Of a stretch of DNA of 59,085 bases, positions 17,421 to 25,922 are shown piece by piece (positions within the stretch are counted from its first letter, which is position 1; each line of letters starts with the position of its first letter). Position numbers and translations under genes: made by a program. The stretch lies in assembly GCA_947176605.1 (NCBI GenBank), contig CAMWRH010000010.1, positions 1 through 59,085 of the forward strand, read 5' to 3'. Below the pieces are notes generated by a model. That model made no database searches. It was not told the DNA's origin and worked only from the letters and a program-made list of their open reading frames with translations. This DNA is from an uncultured Porphyromonadaceae bacterium (GTDB lineage: Bacteria; Bacteroidota; Bacteroidia; Bacteroidales; Muribaculaceae).

Positions 17421-18692
17421 TCAGTCGCCCCAGTGGCGTCGGATCGGGTATTTGGTCGGGCGGAGCAGCAGACGTAGGGACGTGGAGTAAGTGCAATAGT
17501 TCCATATCCAGTTGAGGAGTACGTTGAGCTTATTGCGCATTCCGAGAATGCTGACGAGGTGAATCAGCATCCATATCCACCATGCCACGCGGCCGGCGAA
17601 AGAGAATCCCGGCAGGTCGGCTACTGCGCGGTTTCGTCCGATTGTAGCCATGGATCCACGGTCGGAGTATTTGAATTTGGAGAGGAATTCCCCTTTATTG
17701 AGGTTTTTTGCCAGATTGCGGGCCTGCTGAATTGCGGGTTGTGCCACCATGGGGTATCCTCTTGGGTATTCCGGAGATTCGACGAGGGCAATGTCGCCGA
17801 TCGCATATACAGACTCTTCGAGACCTTTGACGCGGTTGTATTCATCGGTATAGATGCGGCCGTTGCGGGCCACGCAGTCGGCGGGGAGCCCGGGCATTGT
17901 CTCGCCACGCACTCCGGCAGTCCAGATGAGGGTCTCCCAGTATTCCTCATGTCCGTCGGCGAAGCTTACGATTTTATTGTTGTAGCCGTTCATAGTGGTG
18001 TTGAGGCGCACGTCGACCATAAGGTCCTTCAGGTAGGCGAGGGCTTTTTGGGAAGCCTTTTCCGACATAGTGCCGAGCACTTTCGAAGCTCCTTCGACGA
18101 GGGTAATGGTGACATCATCGGGGTTGAGCTCGGGATATTCCCGCGGGAGCACGTCGCGTTTCATTTCGCCGAGTGCGCCGGCGATTTCCACTCCGGCCGG
18201 ACCTCCCCCGACAACGAGGAAACTCAGAAGCTCCTTGCGGCGTTTCGGGTCGGGCTCCATGCATCCGCGTTCGAGGCGGTCGAGGATTTCGTCGCGGGTA
18301 TGGTCGGCCTCGCCGATAGTTTTTATGCAGTAGACTTCCTTATAAAGGTTGTCCATGCCGAAGAAATTGTTGGTGGTACCGGCAGCGATTACGAGACGGT
18401 CGTATGACAGGGTCTCGTATGAGGTGGTCACGGTCTTGGCCTGCACATCGATGGCTTTGACATGACCCATATGGTATGTGACGTTCTTATCGCGCTTGAA
18501 CTCGCGTCGGAACGGGAACGAGATGTTGCTCTGTGCCAGCGCTGATGATGCGATCTGGTAGAAGAGAGGCGGAAATGAATGGAAATTGTTGCGGTCGATT
18601 ACCTTGATGTCGAAACGAGTACGGTCAAGTTTCTTGGCAAGATTGATACCGGCGAAGCCGCCGCCGATAATCACTATGGTTTCCTTTTTCAT
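17421..18692 (-). CDS. ndh: type II NADH dehydrogenase (NDH-2-like) FAD oxidoreductase
   Basis: The 423-residue enzyme, starting at the ATG at 18692 (MKKETIVIIGGGFAG), is predicted to pass electrons from NADH to quinone without pumping protons. It has two dinucleotide folds: GGGFAG near residue 10 (FAD) and VVGGGPAGVEIAG (NADH). The FxPLFYQIASS segment and the late YAIGD motif fit NDH-2. The C-terminus has the hydrophobic segment WWIWMLIHLVSILGMRNKL, a likely membrane attachment. An upstream extension to 18836 lacks support. It stands between META and nuclease genes. Confidence 0.92.
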   Translation of the reverse strand: MKKETIVIIGGGFAGINLAKKLDRTRFDIKVIDRNNFHSFPPLFYQIASSALAQSNISFPFRREFKRDKNVTYHMGHVKAIDVQAKTVTTSYETLSYDRLVIAAGTTNNFFGMDNLYKEVYCIKTIGEADHTRDEILDRLERGCMEPDPKRRKELLSFLVVGGGPAGVEIAGALGEMKRDVLPREYPELNPDDVTITLVEGASKVLGTMSEKASQKALAYLKDLMVDVRLNTTMNGYNNKIVSFADGHEEYWETLIWTAGVRGETMPGLPADCVARNGRIYTDEYNRVKGLEESVYAIGDIALVESPEYPRGYPMVAQPAIQQARNLAKNLNKGEFLSKFKYSDRGSMATIGRNRAVADLPGFSFAGRVAWWIWMLIHLVSILGMRNKLNVLLNWIWNYCTYSTSLRLLLRPTKYPIRRHWGD

Positions 18693-18815
18693 ATATGGAG
18701 CTGATTGAGGATGTTTGCATGGGTGGCATAACTTGCGCGTGTCGCGGAATATCTTTTGCGGATAGGCCGCGATATGCGCGGTCGGACAAGACTCATGTGA
18801 GAGAAATCCGAAATG

Positions 18816-18823
18816 CAAAATTA
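18816..18823 (-). promoter_or_regulatory. candidate -7 element of ndh
   Basis: The minus strand reads TAATTTTG about 124 bases before the ndh start. The -33 position (18844-18847) reads ATTC, a poor match, so only the -7 box is well supported. Confidence 0.35.
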
Positions 18824-18921
18824 CTATAAATTCCAATCATGCGGAATAAATTGCAGTACAAATTTTAATGGAGAGATTTAATTTTTGTTTTTAGTTACAA
18901 CTCGCGGGAGGGTGTGTTGGT

Positions 18922-21900
18922 TCAATTCCGGCATACTGAATGGAATGCGCAGAATTGGCAGCGGTCGGTGTCGCAGGTGGCGCGGAAGGGTACATCCGGG
19001 TTGAAGATCTCCGTCAGCATATCATCGAGCCGCAGCGAAAAGGCCTCATTAAGGGGAGTCTCAGGATCGGATGATGCGTATGGCTGGTCGTGCCAGTCGA
19101 TCCATTGCCGCCCTATGTTGGGGCAGATTTTTTTCTTTTGTGTGGAATCCACCTTCTTGTGAATCGAAGCGACCGGATATATCACCGGCTTTACGCGAAG
19201 CGGCGGCAGCCCGGCGTCGAGGCGGTTGCGGTTGAGCAGGTCGGCATATAGTTGCAGCTGGAAGAAATGGTCGGCCAGGGCGTCGCCGCTGAACACCTCT
19301 TCAAGCGAAGCCGCCGAGATGTGGGATGAACCGGTCTTGTAGTCGATGATGCGGATTTCATCAGGCTCGGCGCATTGAGCGTTGTCTATGCGGTCGATGG
19401 CATAGGTCATGTTGAGCCTCCGGCCGTCGGGGAGAGGGTAAGAGAGAGTGCCTTTGACTTCGCATCCGTAGAGGTCGAACGGTGTGAAGCTCCGGTCGTA
19501 GCGTAGCACATTGATTATGTGTCGCACCGCCACGGAGGCTATTATTTCGGTGTCGGGGAGCAGCGGGCGGTGTATTTCTTCGGGTGGAAGATGATAGTAC
19601 TCCTCGTTTATGATGCGGTGTACGATTGCCTGTATGCGGTCGCGGTCGGCGATGATACTGTCGATTTTCTCGGCAGTGATGGCAATCGGAGTGTCGAGCC
19701 ACCGGCCACGCATCGTCCTGTCGGGAATCATGAGGATCTCGAGGGCGTGGTGGATCAGATTCCCGTATGTGATGGGGTCAAGGGTGTCGGATGGTTCGGG
19801 ATCATCGCGCAGCCCTTTGACGGTCTGGAAGTAGAATTTCAGCGGACACTGTATGTAGCGCTTGAGCGTAGAGGCCGAGAAATTGCGCCGGCGCTCACCT
19901 TCCGGCGCCTCCTTAAGGAAGGCGTTCAGAGAGTCGAGTGTTTCTTCCGACTTGGCCACTACGTAAGGGAGGCGGTCTCTTGACTTAAGGGCGAATTTAT
20001 ACTCGATGTGCCTGATCCGGTCGCGGGCATAGATGTGGTCGAGCTGCAGCAGATAGCGCGATGGGCCGCCTGTCATTCCCGACGGGCGGCTGTCGTAAAT
20101 GAGCGTCACCTTGCGGGCCCGGCTCATCATTCGGTAGAAATAATATGCGAATAGACTCTCGGCATAGTTGACCGGAGGGAGTCCGTAGCCCCGGCGCAGC
20201 ACGTTGGGGAGGAAAGAGCGTTGTCGGGAGCGACGAGGGATTGTGCGGTCGTTGACGGCCACGACTACGAGGTGATCGAAGTCGAGCGCGCGGGTCTCAA
20301 GCATGCCCATGACCTGAAGCCCCTTGAGTGGTTCGCCTTCGAAGGCCACGATCTCGCCTTGCAGCAGGCGATAGGCTTCGGCCAAAGTTCCGGCCATGCT
20401 GAGGCGCACGCCGTATTCCTCGATAGTATCGTCAAGACGGGCGAGCGCGTCGCGCCATGCCGTGACATTGGCGATTTCCATTTTTCCGTTGAGCGGGAGC
20501 GGATTGTCGGAATTGCGGCGCATCAGCGCATCTTCAATCATGGCCAGCGCATCGTCAAGGTATCGTATTACCTGAGCAGGAGAGGCATCGGCTCCCAGGG
20601 GTGAGAGCAGGCGTGTGGCCCGGCGGCCGAGTCGCGGCAGGTCGGAATCCTTTACCACCGAAATGTGCCTGTGCTCGAAGAAAGTGATAAAGTCCATGAT
20701 GCGTCGGGTGCCGATTATGGCGTGGGCATATGGGTGGCCGAGCAGATTGCGCACTTCCTCAAAGGCATATCCGTTGTAGGTGGATGAGTCGCGGCGCAGC
20801 AGCTGCATTCGGCGCAGCAGAGTGAGGAAAGAAGTGACGGATGTAAGTTTAAGCGGATAGCCCATCGTGAGGTTGGCGTCGCCCAGAGAGTCGGGGAGCG
20901 AATAGAGGAGCGGAAGGAGGAGCGACTCGTCGGGGAGCACCATCGCCACGCGTGCATCATCAAATGGCTCATCGCCGATTTCCTCCTTAAGGGCGCCTAT
21001 GATGTCGGCAGCTATCTTGACCTGCATCACCTTGGATGGAGAGGATACAGTCCTGATTTCGGGAGGGAGCGATGCGGTGGCCGACAGTTCGAGATACGGA
21101 GTCATCCATTCGGGAGATGGGAAGTCGCGGCGGTTGATGGCTATGAAGCGACCTGCGGAGTTGCGACGGTCGGAAAGGATCGGGCCGGTGGCATCCCAGA
21201 TGAAATCGGCAAAAGAGTCGTCGCCAAGTGGAGCAGACCCGCCGACGGATTGAAGCTGCCGGAACAGTTTGCGTTCCGACAGAGAGAGGGCGTTGAATCC
21301 GATCATCACCATTTTGCGGTAAGGCAGAAGTCGAGCCACCTCATCGGGGCCGGCTTCGAGTGCGGCCTCAAGATTGTCGGTGGCCAGGCGGTAGGCTCCT
21401 CCGGAAGTGGTGAGGCCACGCATTGCGAGCGCCTTATGAAACCTGTCATATAAAGGAGACAGCACTTTCCATAAATGTATGAATCTGGATCGTGGAGTAT
21501 CGGAGGAAGAGGAGGCATCCGGCGCGCCGTCGAATTCGGCATAACGTTCGCCGAATTCAAGCCAGAAGCGGTCGTCGTCATACTGCTTGCTTACTCTGTA
21601 TCCGAAATACTCCTCGACGAGGGCCCGTTGGTCGGGTGTCAGGAATGTAGATGCGATCGAGCGGAAATCAAAAAGATTCTTAAACAGCGCATCGGCCGGA
21701 GCGAGATGGATATCCACCTCATTGAAATCGCTGAGCACCGTCTCTCCCCATCGGCGGAATGCGTCGAAACTCAGGTATTCCTCACGCCCCTCCTCGGTGA
21801 GATGAGGGCTGACAATCTCGCAATAGCACTTATGTAGCAGGAAAAGAGTGTCGAGCCGCGTATTCACTACGCGGCCGGAGAGGTCGGCAGTCAGGTCGGA

Positions 21901-22077
21901 TATGGTCGTGACGGTAGGGGCGAACCTCAGACCGTCGGCGCATTCCTCCTGCAGATACTTAAGGAAGAAAGTTCCGGCACGCTTGTTGGGGAATACGAAA
22001 CATGTGTCGGGAAGGATTCCGGTATTGGCGTAGCGCTCTGCGTATGCGCGGGCCACGGATTTCAGAAAGGGTATCAT
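18922..22077 (-). CDS. AddB-like PD-(D/E)XK nuclease / inactive helicase
   Basis: The protein is 1051 residues long from the ATG at 22077 (MIPFLKSVARAY). It resembles the AddB subunit of AddAB recombination nucleases: an N-terminal helicase-like part without a canonical Walker A (CFVFPNKRAGTFFL in its place), a middle helicase-2-like part, and a C-terminal nuclease. The nuclease has IIDYKTGSS (PD-(D/E)XK core) and four cysteines set for an iron-sulfur cluster: C744 (YIQCPLKFYF) and C1040, C1043, C1049 near the end. AddB normally works with a UvrD-like AddA, which is not adjacent here. An apparent 109-residue extension to 22404 covers the promoter region and is rejected. Confidence 0.9.
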   Translation of the reverse strand: MIPFLKSVARAYAERYANTGILPDTCFVFPNKRAGTFFLKYLQEECADGLRFAPTVTTISDLTADLSGRVVNTRLDTLFLLHKCYCEIVSPHLTEEGREEYLSFDAFRRWGETVLSDFNEVDIHLAPADALFKNLFDFRSIASTFLTPDQRALVEEYFGYRVSKQYDDDRFWLEFGERYAEFDGAPDASSSSDTPRSRFIHLWKVLSPLYDRFHKALAMRGLTTSGGAYRLATDNLEAALEAGPDEVARLLPYRKMVMIGFNALSLSERKLFRQLQSVGGSAPLGDDSFADFIWDATGPILSDRRNSAGRFIAINRRDFPSPEWMTPYLELSATASLPPEIRTVSSPSKVMQVKIAADIIGALKEEIGDEPFDDARVAMVLPDESLLLPLLYSLPDSLGDANLTMGYPLKLTSVTSFLTLLRRMQLLRRDSSTYNGYAFEEVRNLLGHPYAHAIIGTRRIMDFITFFEHRHISVVKDSDLPRLGRRATRLLSPLGADASPAQVIRYLDDALAMIEDALMRRNSDNPLPLNGKMEIANVTAWRDALARLDDTIEEYGVRLSMAGTLAEAYRLLQGEIVAFEGEPLKGLQVMGMLETRALDFDHLVVVAVNDRTIPRRSRQRSFLPNVLRRGYGLPPVNYAESLFAYYFYRMMSRARKVTLIYDSRPSGMTGGPSRYLLQLDHIYARDRIRHIEYKFALKSRDRLPYVVAKSEETLDSLNAFLKEAPEGERRRNFSASTLKRYIQCPLKFYFQTVKGLRDDPEPSDTLDPITYGNLIHHALEILMIPDRTMRGRWLDTPIAITAEKIDSIIADRDRIQAIVHRIINEEYYHLPPEEIHRPLLPDTEIIASVAVRHIINVLRYDRSFTPFDLYGCEVKGTLSYPLPDGRRLNMTYAIDRIDNAQCAEPDEIRIIDYKTGSSHISAASLEEVFSGDALADHFFQLQLYADLLNRNRLDAGLPPLRVKPVIYPVASIHKKVDSTQKKKICPNIGRQWIDWHDQPYASSDPETPLNEAFSLRLDDMLTEIFNPDVPFRATCDTDRCQFCAFHSVCRN

Positions 22078-22127
22078 AAGCAATTGGATGGATAGTGGAG
22101 GAGATGGGAGGGTGGGTATACAGACTG

Positions 22128-22135
22128 CAAAAATA
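22128..22135 (-). promoter_or_regulatory. candidate -7 element of the AddB-like gene
   Basis: The minus strand reads TATTTTTG 51 bases before the start codon, in a T-rich tract. The -33 region does not match well. Confidence 0.3.
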
Positions 22136-22236
22136 ATAAAAAAAAACGAAAGGGGCGCATTTTTAAGTAGAGCGGCCCTAAATGGGATGAAAAAACATAT
22201 CAAATCGGCGTCCGGACCGTGGAAACGAACTGAAAA

Positions 22237-22268
22237 TTTGGATGTATGGGCGAAAATCAGTAATTTTG
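22237..22268 (+). promoter_or_regulatory. promoter of rplY-pth
   Basis: TTTG at 22237-22240, a 20-base spacer and TAATTTTG at 22261-22268 match the Bacteroidetes consensus perfectly. The 333-base gap 22078-22410 holds this promoter, a minus-strand -7 box and the rplY leader. Confidence 0.8.
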
Positions 22269-22272
22269 CGGT

Positions 22273-22410
22273 GCGGAAATGGACTTTCCGCCCCGTGTGA
22301 TGGGAATCCCTTCGCAGACGAAGCCCAAGATGCGGCCTGCAAGTCAATGCAAGCCGATGCGGCTGCGGCGGCGCAGGGAATTTGAGTAACACAAACAATA
22401 ACAAACAGAA
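22273..22410 (+). other. structured leader of rplY (candidate ribosomal-protein leader)
   Basis: The transcript should start near 22275. GCGGAAA (22273-22279) and TTTCCGC (22285-22291) form a perfect 7-bp hairpin. Next, TGGG and CTTCG pair with CGAAG and CCCA (about 22301-22325) with a 5-base bulge, and then comes a long G+C-rich segment with repeated TGCAAG/TGCGGC units. The last 30 bases are A-rich. Length and structure suggest feedback control by L25, which is inference. Confidence 0.4.
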
Positions 22411-23061
22411 ATGAAAACTTTTGATCTTAAGGCTGCTCCCCGTACAGAGGTGGGCAAGAAATCAGTAAAGGCCCTTCGCAAAGAGGGTAAAATCCCCGCA
22501 GTGCTCAACGGTGGCAAGCTCGTAGAGCTTCCCTACGCCGGTGAACTCAAAGAGGGTGAGAAAGTAGTGGCAATTGACGCAAAGCGCGGCCTTATCACTA
22601 CCGATATCGTAGTAGCAGCCGAGGATGTGCGCAAGCTCATCTACTCTCCCGATATCTTCGAGATCAACCTCGAGGTAAACGGCGAGGTCCGCAAAGCCGT
22701 GCTCAAGGAGCTTCAGTTCCAGCCGGTAAAAGACGACGTGCTTCACATCGACTTCCTTGAGGTGCTCCCCGAGAAGCCCATCGTAATGGAAGTGCCCGTG
22801 CAGATCGAGGGCCACGCCGAGGGTGTGAAGGCCGGTGGTAAGCTGACACTTTCGATGCGCAAGCTCAAAGTGAAAGCCGTATACACAGAGATACCGGAGC
22901 GTCTGGTAGTGAACGTAGACAACCTTGGTCTTGGCAAATCAATGGCCGTAGGCGACCTCCACTTCGAGGGCCTCGAGCTGATGAACGCCAAGAACGCAGT
23001 GGTATGCGCCGTACAGCTGACACGTGCCGCCCGTGGTGCCGCAGCAAAGGCCAACCAGTAA
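22411..23061 (+). CDS. rplY: 50S ribosomal protein L25 (Ctc form)
   Basis: The 216-residue protein is the long L25/Ctc form that binds 5S rRNA. The N-terminal L25 domain (about 1-92: KAAPRTEVGKKSVKALRKEGKIPAVLNG) is followed by the C-terminal TL5/CTC domain (about 100-200: VEVPVQIEGHAEGVKAGGKL). It ends in a short A/K-rich tail. It precedes pth, the usual neighbour. A strong promoter, a structured leader and a downstream terminator suggest it is controlled separately from pth. Confidence 0.97.
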   Translation: MKTFDLKAAPRTEVGKKSVKALRKEGKIPAVLNGGKLVELPYAGELKEGEKVVAIDAKRGLITTDIVVAAEDVRKLIYSPDIFEINLEVNGEVRKAVLKELQFQPVKDDVLHIDFLEVLPEKPIVMEVPVQIEGHAEGVKAGGKLTLSMRKLKVKAVYTEIPERLVVNVDNLGLGKSMAVGDLHFEGLELMNAKNAVVCAVQLTRAARGAAAKANQ

Positions 23062-23091
23062 TAACACCGCAATCAGGCCAACTGATAATGG

Positions 23092-23130
23092 GGCATCCGG
23101 ACATAGAAGCCGGATGCCTCAACTTTTTTT
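23092..23130 (+). terminator. intrinsic terminator after rplY
   Basis: A perfect 9-bp stem (GGCATCCGG 23092-23100, CCGGATGCC 23110-23118) is followed by TCAAC and seven T. It separates rplY from pth, so pth needs read-through or its own promoter. Confidence 0.85.
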
Positions 23131-23283
23131 GTGACATATTATATAGAGTGGTAGAGGAAAGGATAGTGCCACCCGGCAGCTTCACAGACTCCGCCGCTCA
23201 AAAGCGGGGATACAAAGATGCGACTTTTAGACTGGATCAGAGGGCGCCGCAGAGTGCCGACTGATGAAAACAAAGAAGAAACA

Positions 23284-23850
23284 ATGAAAAAATACCTTAT
23301 AGTAGGGCTCGGCAACATCGGAGCCGAATATGCCGGAACCCGACACAACATAGGATTCATGGTGGCCGATCGGCTCGTAGAGAGCTGCGGCGGACAGTTT
23401 GCCTCATGCCGATACGGCGACATGGCCAAAATAAAGGTAAAAAACTGCGAACTGATGGTGCTCAAGCCCTCCACCTACATGAACCTCAGCGGAGTGGCCG
23501 TGCGGTACTGGATGAACAAAGAGAAACTCCCGCTCGAAAACCTCCTCGTCATAGTCGACGACCTCGCACTCCCCTTCGGAGCCATACGTATGCGCAGCGG
23601 CGGATCGGATGCCGGTCACAACGGACTCAAAAACATAGCCTCCGAACTTGGCACCCAGGGGTATGCCCGACTGCGCTTCGGCATAGGGAGCGACTTCCCC
23701 CGCGGCGGACAGATCGACTATGTGCTCGGGCGTTTCCCCGCCGATGAGGCAGCGCACCTGTCGGAGCGAGAGGATGTGGCAGCAGACGCCATCAAAGCCT
23801 ACGCACTGAGCGGACTCAGCTTCGCCATGACACATTACAACAATAAATGA
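23284..23850 (+). CDS. pth: peptidyl-tRNA hydrolase
   Basis: Pth releases tRNA from prematurely dropped peptidyl-tRNA. From the ATG at 23284 the protein has 188 residues, the usual size. It has VGLGNIGAEY (N11), TRHNIGF (catalytic H21), the DDLALPFGAIR segment with the catalytic aspartate, and SDAGHNGLKNI. AAAGAAGAAAC upstream is a fair ribosome site. An in-frame ATG at 23218 would add 22 residues (MRLLDWIRGRRRVPTDENKE), a basic extension not usual in the family. Confidence 0.95.
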   Translation: MKKYLIVGLGNIGAEYAGTRHNIGFMVADRLVESCGGQFASCRYGDMAKIKVKNCELMVLKPSTYMNLSGVAVRYWMNKEKLPLENLLVIVDDLALPFGAIRMRSGGSDAGHNGLKNIASELGTQGYARLRFGIGSDFPRGGQIDYVLGRFPADEAAHLSEREDVAADAIKAYALSGLSFAMTHYNNK

Positions 23851-23912
23851 GCAAAGGGAAGAGAGGAAAAGAGGGATTTTTGTTGTTAAATAGTGTTAAA
23901 ATACTTAAATAA

Positions 23913-23944
23913 ATTGCGTGGGTTGTAATAAATTTATAATTTTG
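23913..23944 (+). promoter_or_regulatory. promoter of the SusE/F-like gene
   Basis: ATTG at 23913-23916, a 20-base spacer and TAATTTTG at 23937-23944 fit the Bacteroidetes consensus. The leader that follows is about 175 bases, long for this genome, and rich in A and C near the start codon. Confidence 0.7.
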
Positions 23945-24126
23945 CGTGAGAAGAGAGGCAGCCGAGTGTAACCCCGCTCCAACTGCCGGCTCGCATAGGC
24001 GATATCATAATACAGATACCAGGGAAACTTGTTAATGAGGTCAAATAGACCCGCTGCAATAAGAACCCATCTAACCACGACAACAACTAACTAAATAATA
24101 ACAACTTAAAATTTACTACCACAGTA

Positions 24127-25653
24127 ATGAAAAAGATTTACTCTTGCATGCTTGCCATGTCGATGATGGCACTGACTGCGAACGCTGCCGACTACTATCT
24201 GATCGGCGGTTTCAACAACTGGGCTGAGGCAGATGCCAGCGCCAAATTCGAGGCTACTGAGGACGGTACATATGAGTTGAAGTACAACGGTACACTCACA
24301 TCCGGCTTCAAGATCAACGACGGCACATGGACAAATGACGCTGCGAATTTCGGTTCGACAGGTGCTTCTGATGTCCTCACTCCCGGTGAGACATTCACTC
24401 TCTCGGTGGGTGGAAATTCCCAGAACATCATGATTGCAGGTGGTGAGAATATCACTAATCCTCGCCTTGTATTCGATCCGTCGGCTCAGACTCTCCTGAT
24501 CACAGGTTCGGCTGTAGCTGCTGAATATACCTATCAGCTTTGGGGTAACTTTGATGGCGGCACAGCCTGGACCGGTTTGGCTCTGGCTGAGAACAAAGGC
24601 GTATGGACTGCCACAAATGTTGAAGTCGCTGATTGCAACTTCGGTATCCGCAGGGATGACAAGAGTTCAGGCAGCCAGATCGACTGGATTTCATCTGCAG
24701 GTGATGCTGACGTGACTGTGGGCACAGCGATGACATGCAAAGTAGAAGGCGTCAACTTCGCTCTTGCCGCCGGCACATATGACTTCACATTCAATCCCGA
24801 AGCTCTGACACTGACAGTAGTCGAGGCCGGTCAGGGTGGCGGCGAAGAAGAGGATCCGGATCCGGTGCCCGGCGTGACTGTCTATGACCTTTACGGTGAT
24901 ATCTTCACCGGCTCATGGGACACCAAGGCAATGACTTATACCGATGGCAAATGGGTGCTTGAGAATGCAGAGGTGCTCAAAGGCAACTTCGGTATCAGAG
25001 AGCTTGATGAAGAAGGCAAACAGGTAGAGGGCGGCTGGTTTGCCGCAACCGGCGACCCGCAGGTAGTGCTCGGCGACGCTATGGGCGTGGGTTCGGTTGG
25101 CGTAAATAACTTCGCAATCAACAACGGTACCTACACCTTCACATTCGATCCCGAGGCCATGACACTCACAGTGACAGGTAAAGAAGGTGAAGAAGTGGAA
25201 GATATCATCAGCTATGCCATCCACGGCGACATCTTCGGTGATCCGTTGTGGAGCTCTGAGGCAATGACAGAAAGCAACGGAGTGTGGACACTCTCCGCTA
25301 CAGACTGTGTGGCCGGTTCGTTCGGTATCAAGGAGATGAATCAGTTCGGAAAGCAGCTCGATTGGTATGCTGCTGCCGGCGAGACAGAAGTAAAGGCCGG
25401 CTCAAAGGTGATCTGCAAGGTAAACGGCACAAACTTCACACTCACAGAAGATGGTGATTACATCTTCAAATACAATCCCGAGACTCTGGAACTCGAAGTG
25501 CTTGAGAATTCAGCTGACGGCGTAGCCGGTATCGAGACAGCCGAGGGTGAGGCAGTATACTACAACCTCCAGGGTGCACGCGTAGAGAATCCCGCTGCAG
25601 GCGTATACGTGAAAGTAGCCGGCGGCAAGGCTGTGAAAGTGGTAGTGAAATAA
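24127..25653 (+). CDS. SusE/F-like multi-module exported protein with C-terminal sorting-like tail
   Basis: The 508-residue protein has a signal peptide (cleavage near ANAADYY, about residue 20) without a lipobox. Four repeats of about 100 residues follow at 22-127, 134-234, 251-351 and 361-461, like the carbohydrate-binding modules of SusE/SusF. Repeats 2-4 share NFGI or SFGI, a conserved W and Y-x-F-x-F-N/D-PE-x-x-TL-x-V ends. An acidic linker (GGGEEEDPDPVPG) separates repeats 2 and 3. The last 43 residues (VYYNLQGARVENPAAGVYVK...) resemble type IX sorting tails. No SusC/SusD genes are near, so this is not a typical starch operon. The first repeat starts YYLIGGFNNW, typical of glycan-binding modules. 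Confidence 0.8.
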   Translation: MKKIYSCMLAMSMMALTANAADYYLIGGFNNWAEADASAKFEATEDGTYELKYNGTLTSGFKINDGTWTNDAANFGSTGASDVLTPGETFTLSVGGNSQNIMIAGGENITNPRLVFDPSAQTLLITGSAVAAEYTYQLWGNFDGGTAWTGLALAENKGVWTATNVEVADCNFGIRRDDKSSGSQIDWISSAGDADVTVGTAMTCKVEGVNFALAAGTYDFTFNPEALTLTVVEAGQGGGEEEDPDPVPGVTVYDLYGDIFTGSWDTKAMTYTDGKWVLENAEVLKGNFGIRELDEEGKQVEGGWFAATGDPQVVLGDAMGVGSVGVNNFAINNGTYTFTFDPEAMTLTVTGKEGEEVEDIISYAIHGDIFGDPLWSSEAMTESNGVWTLSATDCVAGSFGIKEMNQFGKQLDWYAAAGETEVKAGSKVICKVNGTNFTLTEDGDYIFKYNPETLELEVLENSADGVAGIETAEGEAVYYNLQGARVENPAAGVYVKVAGGKAVKVVVK

Positions 25654-25702
25654 GATTCATACCGCAATCCGCAAAGATTCGAAAAGAAAAAACTTCATAT
25701 GG

Positions 25703-25737
25703 GCGGAGGCGTATCAGCGAAGATACGCCTCCGCTTT
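25703..25737 (+). terminator. intrinsic terminator after the SusE/F-like gene
   Basis: A perfect 13-bp stem (25703-25715 with 25722-25734) has a 6-base loop and is followed by TTTGG. It lies 50 bases after the stop codon. Confidence 0.85.
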
Positions 25738-25849
25738 GGTATATGTATGCGGGGGAGAGGGGTAAGAGTGGAAAAGGAAAAAGAAGGGACAAGAGCCTTG
25801 GAAAGCAACTTTTAATGGCATGAAAAGCGGGTATATCAGCGATTTTTAT

Positions 25850-25857
25850 TATTTTTG
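25850..25857 (+). promoter_or_regulatory. candidate -7 element of lepA
   Basis: TATTTTTG lies 65 bases before the lepA start. The -33 position shows no TTTG, so the promoter is only partly supported. Confidence 0.35.
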
Positions 25858-25922
25858 TAGTTTGAATGGGTCAGCGCGTCCGTATGCAACCGACCTGCTG
25901 CAAAACATGCTATAATCCAAGA

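Noticed and set aside
22078..22404. Extension of the AddB-like protein by 109 residues
   Set aside because: The region contains the rplY promoter and its leader. The extension has low-complexity codons, while homologues start at MIPFLK-type sequences.
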